A stretch of 64,000 nucleotides of DNA from assembly GCF_019083965.1 (NCBI RefSeq), contig NZ_JAHRCY010000015.1, positions 62,001-126,000 on the forward strand. The letters are read 5' to 3'. Below are positions 60,746 through 64,000 of this stretch, piece by piece; positions within the stretch are counted from its first letter, which is position 1; the number at the start of each line of letters is the position of its first letter. The position numbers were made by a program, and so were the translations under genes. Below the pieces are notes generated by a model. That model worked only from the letters and a program-made list of their open reading frames with translations, was not told the DNA's origin and searched no databases. This stretch comes from Catellatospora tritici. Its GTDB lineage: Bacteria; Actinomycetota; Actinomycetes; Mycobacteriales; Micromonosporaceae.

Positions 60746-62130
60746 GCGGGCACCCTATCCGTCTCGACCTGGACCGACGCCAGCCGCTCGGGGGTCAGGT
60801 CGTACCGGCGCAGCAGCAGCACCACCGGTCCCACCAGCAACGCGGGCACGACCGTGAAGCCGAGGAGCACGCCCAGGCGGGCGGTGCCGGACTGGGCCAC
60901 GGCGGTGCCGGTGTCGGAGGAGACGTAGCCGGTCAGCTGCAGGACCAGCGCGTACAGGCCGGGGCCGAGCGCCAGGCCCAGAGTCTCCCCCGCCGTCCAC
61001 AGGCCGGTGAACACACCCGCCTGGCGACGGCCCGTGCGGGCGGCGTCGTAGGCGACACAGTCGGGCAGCATCGCCATCGCGAACACCTGCTGCCCGGCGT
61101 ACCCGACGCCGATCAGTCCGGTCACCACGTACGCGACCACCGGCGGCACCGAACCGGCCAGCACCAGCGCCAACGCCCCGGCCGCGAACAGCAGCGAGGC
61201 CAGCACCAGGGACCCGGTCTTGCCGAGCCGGGCGCCGACCCGGGTCCACAAAGGCATGACCAGCAGCGCCGGTCCGACGAAGCAGGCGAAAAGCAACGTC
61301 GGCCCGTCATCGGGGCGGTGCAGCACGTGGTCGGCCAGGTACTTGACCCCGGCCAGCATCGTCGCGACCCCGATCGACTGCACCACGAACACGGTCAGCA
61401 GCACGGTGAACGGACGGTTGGCGCGTACCACCGCGAGCTGGGCACGCAGCGACGGTTCGCTCTCGGTGACCTGCCCGGTCGGCGCCTTCGCGGTGCCGAA
61501 GAACGCCCCCAGCGACCCGGCCACGATCAGCGCCGCCACGAACACGCCCATCCAGCGGTGCCCGGCGACGCCCCCGCCGGTACTGTTCACCACGATCGGC
61601 GCCACCGCGCCCGAGACCAGGATCGCCACCGCGAGCACCGCGACCCGCCAGGTCATCAGGCGGGTGCGCTCGCTGTAGTCGTCGGTCATCTCGGCGGGCA
61701 TCGCCACGTACGGCACCTGGAAGAACGCGTACGCCGTCGCCGTGGCCAGGAACGCGACCGCGACGTAGGCCGAAGCGCCCGCGCCGGTGCCGAACGGGGC
61801 CGCGAACATCAGCGCGAACAGCACCGCCACGCCCAACCCGCCGAACAGCAGGTACGGTCGTCGAGCGCCCCAGCGCGAGACGGTCCGGTCGGAGAACCGC
61901 CCGGCCAACGGGTTGATCAGGACATCCCAGGCCTTCGGCAGCAGCACCAGCAGGCCCGCCAGGCCCGCGGCGACGCCGAGGTTGTCGGTGAGGTACGGCA
62001 GCAGCAGCAGGCCCGGCACGGTGCCGAAGGCACCGGTGGCCAGCGAGCCGAGGGCGTACCCGGCGCGCACGCCCCCGGACAGCGGCCGCGCGGGGGCGCT
62101 GACCTGGGACGGGGAGGGGGACACGGTCAT
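60742..62130 (-). CDS. MFS/GPH-type sugar:cation symporter-like transporter
   Basis: 462 residues, about twelve transmembrane helices. MelB/GPH-like signature after helix 2: AWDVLINPLAGRFSDRTVSRWGARRPYLL; DDYSERTRLMTWR in the loop. Moves sugars or other solutes with cations. Translationally coupled (ATGA) to the PLP enzyme gene downstream, suggesting a transport-metabolism pair. ATG 62130 chosen; the frame extends 23 codons upstream without a better start. Confidence 0.9.
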   Translation of the reverse strand: MTVSPSPSQVSAPARPLSGGVRAGYALGSLATGAFGTVPGLLLLPYLTDNLGVAAGLAGLLVLLPKAWDVLINPLAGRFSDRTVSRWGARRPYLLFGGLGVAVLFALMFAAPFGTGAGASAYVAVAFLATATAYAFFQVPYVAMPAEMTDDYSERTRLMTWRVAVLAVAILVSGAVAPIVVNSTGGGVAGHRWMGVFVAALIVAGSLGAFFGTAKAPTGQVTESEPSLRAQLAVVRANRPFTVLLTVFVVQSIGVATMLAGVKYLADHVLHRPDDGPTLLFACFVGPALLVMPLWTRVGARLGKTGSLVLASLLFAAGALALVLAGSVPPVVAYVVTGLIGVGYAGQQVFAMAMLPDCVAYDAARTGRRQAGVFTGLWTAGETLGLALGPGLYALVLQLTGYVSSDTGTAVAQSGTARLGVLLGFTVVPALLVGPVVLLLRRYDLTPERLASVQVETDRVPA

Positions 62131-62348
62131 GGTGGCGGATGGTACGCGGCCCGGGTCACACCCAGAAGGGCCCGCCGCGAGACTTATTCGCCTTTTCACG
62201 AAGGTCAGCGCCGGGTGGGCTACGCGGCACAGGTCACAACAGCACGCCGCCGGATGCGGGAATGCGACACGCCACTTGATCCTTCAACAATCATGAACCG
62301 GACCGCGACTTCAGCGGCCCGGCCCGGACAGCACTGGAGCTGGTGACC

Positions 62349-62969
62349 ATGACCGAACAGCTGGGCATCCGTACGCAGGTGACCGTGCCGCTGCGCTTCG
62401 CCGACGGCTACGCCGTGGACGCGCGGGTCTTCACCTTCACCGGGCTCGGTGACGGCAAGGAGCACATCGCGCTCGGGCTCGGCGACCACCGGGGCGCGGC
62501 GACACCGCTGGTGCGCGCCCACTCGGAGTGCATGACCGGCGACGTCTTCGGCTCCGCCCGGTGCGACTGCGGACCCCAGCTGCGCGAGGCCGTCCAGCGC
62601 ATCGCCGAGCGCGGCGGCTACCTGCTCTACCTGCGTCAGGAGGGCCGGGGCATCGGCCTGTACGCCAAGCTCGACGCGTACGCCCTACAGGACACCGGCC
62701 TGGACACGTACGCCGCGAACCGGGCCCTGGGCTTCGGCGACGACGAGCGCGACTACACCGCCGCCGCCCAGATGCTGACCGCCCTGGGCGTGTCCCGCGT
62801 CGACCTGCTCACCAACAACCCGGACAAGCCCAGCCAGCTGCGCGACCACGGCATCGACATCGCCGACGTGGTCCCGACCGGCGTGCACGCCGCCCCGGAC
62901 AACCTCAACTACCTGCTCGCCAAGGTCAACCACACCCACCACACCCTCACCCTCCCCATCCCCGCCTGA
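62349..62969 (+). CDS. ribA: GTP cyclohydrolase II (RibA domain only)
   Basis: 206 residues. Zinc and catalytic motifs: HSECMTGDVFGSARCDCGPQL, then RQEGRGIGLYAKLDAYALQD, with the GTP-binding NNPDKPSQL near the end. It opens GTP in riboflavin synthesis (or makes the same intermediate for other products). The usual actinobacterial riboflavin enzyme is a RibBA fusion; this copy has no RibB half, so it may serve a dedicated pathway. Start: ATG 62349, GTG 62343 six bases upstream is in frame and equally spaced from GGAG. Divergent from the MFS gene. Terminal residues TLPIPA. Confidence 0.9.
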   Translation: MTEQLGIRTQVTVPLRFADGYAVDARVFTFTGLGDGKEHIALGLGDHRGAATPLVRAHSECMTGDVFGSARCDCGPQLREAVQRIAERGGYLLYLRQEGRGIGLYAKLDAYALQDTGLDTYAANRALGFGDDERDYTAAAQMLTALGVSRVDLLTNNPDKPSQLRDHGIDIADVVPTGVHAAPDNLNYLLAKVNHTHHTLTLPIPA

Positions 62970-63061
62970 CCGCACCGCATCCGGCCGCCCTCGCCCCGGG
63001 CCGCCGCGCCGGGCCGCGCCGCGCCCTGCCGCGCCGCGCCGCGTGCCGCCGCGTTGCGTCG

Positions 63062-63131
63062 CCAAGATCGCTGCCTGCGGGCAATTCTCGGGCTACAGGG
63101 GCAGGAAATGACCGCAGGCATCGATCTTCGG
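63062..63131. repeat. Family-C repeat, first unit of tandem array (C3)
   Basis: Inverted half AAGATCGCTGCCTGCGG (63064-) and forward half GACCGCAGGCATCGATCTTCGG (63110-63131, a 22-mer split here as GACCGCAGGCA and TCGATCTTCGG) form a long hairpin with a 29-base loop. First of four units. Confidence 0.75.
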
Positions 63132-63185
63132 ACCGAGGAACGCCGCTTGGGGACGGAACGTGGGTGTGGCGCTTGACGCGTGCAG

Positions 63186-63307
63186 GTAAATGACCGGAGA
63201 TAGCGATCTTGGCCGACATCGCCCGCAGATGATCGGCATCTGTGGCCAGAAAGCGGGTTTCGGCCCCTGGGCCGCGCAGGAGAATGACCGGAAGTAGCGA
63301 TCTTGGG
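63186..63307. repeat. Family-C repeats, middle units of tandem array (C4)
   Basis: Forward halves GACCGGAGATAGCGATCTTGG (63192-, shown to 20 bases: GACCGGAGATAGCGATCTTG) and GACCGGAAGTAGCGATCTTG (63286-), with an inverted half GATGATCGGCATCTGTGGCC (63228-63247). Each forward half is preceded by AGGnnAATGACC. Confidence 0.7.
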
Positions 63308-63320
63308 GGCCGTCCCCGGC

Positions 63321-63389
63321 GATGATCGGTGTCTGCGGTCAAATCGTCGGCTTACAGCCGAGGAAGTGACCGCAGACGCCGATCATCGG
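63321..63389. repeat. Family-C repeat, last unit of tandem array (C5)
   Basis: Inverted half 63321-63341 and forward half 63367-63387 are complementary over 21 positions with one G-T pair; loop of 25. Forward half GACCGCAGACGCCGATCATC. Spacing between the four forward halves of the array (63110, 63192, 63286, 63368) is 82, 94 and 82 bases. The gap 62970-63446 holds nothing else. Confidence 0.8.
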
Positions 63390-63446
63390 CCTCGTGAAGA
63401 TCGAGTCGAGGCCGGAACGAGCCGGCGGCGTGAAGGGCGCGGAAGT

Positions 63447-63476
63447 ACGGGCCGGGAGCCGAAGCTCTCGGCCCGT
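63447..63476 (-). terminator. Terminator downstream of the small peptide gene
   Basis: ACGGGCCGGGAGC (63447-63459) pairs with GCTCTCGGCCCGT (63464-63476), one G-U pair, CGAA tetraloop. It is 38 bases after the stop of the leftward 32-residue gene. Confidence 0.85.
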
Positions 63477-63514
63477 TGTCCTGAGCCGGCGTCATGGCCC
63501 ATGCCGAGCAGCGG

Positions 63515-63613
63515 CTATTCGGCGCGGACGTGGTCCAGGTCGAAGGAGCCGGGGCCGGTGCCGAGCAGCAGAACGAGCGCCCCGGCGGCAGCCGCCAGGA
63601 TCCTTCGGTTCAT
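63515..63613 (-). CDS. Small secreted or membrane peptide (32 residues)
   Basis: ATG 63613, MNRRILAAAAGALVLLLGTG then PGSFDLDHVRAE, stop at 63515. The first 20 residues are a basic-then-hydrophobic signal or anchor. GGAG-type site (CAAGGAGCACGCGC) precedes it. It begins 31 bases after the stop of the GH2 gene on the same strand and is followed by a strong terminator, so it looks like the last cistron of that operon. I do not recognise the family; function unknown. Confidence 0.6.
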   Translation of the reverse strand: MNRRILAAAAGALVLLLGTGPGSFDLDHVRAE

Positions 63614-63644
63614 GCGCGTGCTCCTTGGGAGGGGTGTGGAGGGG

Positions 63645-64000
63645 TCAGGCGCGCGTGATGTCGTTGACGCACCGCAGCACCGGCCGGGCGGCCAGGGCTG
63701 ACGGGTCGCCGAGCTCGGCGCCGGTCACCGTGAACGTCGTCGACTCCCCCGGCAGCAGGGTGACCAGGGCCTGGTCCACCTGAGCGGCCGGGTCGAGCCG
63801 GTCGGGGAAGAGCACGAGGTCGCGCAGGATCGTCCCGGCCGTGACGGTCACCTCGTACGCGATGACGGCCGGGCCGGAGACGACCGGCTCGACCTTCGCC
63901 TCGAACCGGGCCGCCGGGTAGTCGATCTCGTGGTCCTCGGCGAAGAACCACAGCGCGCTCTCGTCCCCGGCGACCGCCCGCACCAATTCGCCCGTACGGT
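63645..64000 (-). CDS. Glycoside hydrolase family 2 (beta-mannosidase-like), C-terminal part, runs off right edge
   Basis: Reading leftward from beyond the window, the visible ~118 residues (TGELVRAVAGDESALWFFAED, HEIDYPAARFEAKVEPV, VIAYEVTVTAGTILRDLVLF, RLDPAAQVDQALVTLLPGES) match the C-terminal Ig-like domain of bacterial beta-mannosidases and related GH2 enzymes. The catalytic barrel lies outside. A GTG at 63986 is only an internal codon. It is the first visible cistron of an operon with the 32-residue peptide. Confidence 0.75.
   Translation of the reverse strand, partial: RTGELVRAVAGDESALWFFAEDHEIDYPAARFEAKVEPVVSGPAVIAYEVTVTAGTILRDLVLFPDRLDPAAQVDQALVTLLPGESTTFTVTGAELGDPSALAARPVLRCVNDITRA

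Noticed and set aside
63062..63389. Tandem units considered as a CRISPR array
   Set aside because: The repeated halves vary between units, occur in both orientations, spacing alternates 82/94, and no cas genes are present.
1..64000. Search for insertion sequences, prophage, plasmid or toxin-antitoxin modules
   Set aside because: No transposase, integrase, phage structural or replication gene was recognised; the repeat families have no linked enzyme in this window.

Overview
This 64 kb window is a chromosomal segment of a very high-GC, spore-former-type actinomycete. Frequent GTG starts, DUF397 and XRE-DUF5753 genes, a SARP regulator, actinobacterial Ser/Thr kinase and sigma genes, and an actinobacterial class Ia ribonucleotide reductase under B12 control all point that way. 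The dispersed GAAGGGCCCCTTC palindromes resemble repeats I associate with Micromonosporaceae (Micromonospora, Catellatospora, Actinoplanes); that placement is an inference from memory. I see no IS element, integrase, phage module or CRISPR array.

Layout. 1-9.3 kb: start of cobQ (B12 synthesis), an SSB paralogue, a lipase-like hydrolase, tRNA-Arg(TCT), a solenoid membrane protein, a beta-helix/RTX exoprotein, an M16 peptidase with an uncharacterised partner, and a Rieske lipoprotein. 9.4-11.3 kb: organic-peroxide operon ohr-ohrR-oxidoreductase with an AT-rich OhrR operator. 11.3-17.2 kb: secreted or anchored nuclease, short protein kinase, DUF397/XRE divergent pair, PIG-L deacetylase, and an NlpC/P60 hydrolase behind a c-di-AMP riboswitch. 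17.2-21 kb: a housekeeping-type sigma factor, thymidylate-kinase-like protein, MHYT sensor and HD hydrolase.

21-26.8 kb: nrdAB (class Ia RNR) on the minus strand behind a cobalamin riboswitch and an NrdR-box-like palindrome, then a rhodanese, a GlxA-type regulator and a previously uncalled 46-codon peptide gene. 27-32.3 kb: PGRP amidase, SARP regulator divergent from an M23 peptidase with heptamer direct repeats between them, and phytoene/squalene synthase. 32.5-46.8 kb: carbohydrate block comprising a secreted ThuA/GSDH/PKD/discoidin giant, a TIM-barrel isomerase, a Gfo/Idh oxidoreductase, a sugar ABC transporter, a ROK regulator with a palindromic operator, and a GH35 beta-galactosidase with a LacI-type operator. 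46.8-64 kb: small membrane proteins, DM13 protein, two-component system, AhpD-like protein, M20 peptidase, YbdK ligase, nitroreductase, FAD oxidoreductase, lactonase, thioesterase, azoreductase, PLP decarboxylase plus MFS transporter, GTP cyclohydrolase II, a small peptide gene and the end of a GH2 enzyme.

The most unusual layer is non-coding. Three families of dispersed hairpin repeats (A: GAAGGGCCCCTTC pairs; B: TTTCGGGGAAAC pairs; C: GACCGCAG...CGATC halves, including a tandem array at 63.06-63.39 kb) occupy many intergenic gaps. One family-A copy sits in frame inside nrdA, encoding about 20 residues of the linker just before the C-terminal redox CxxC tail.
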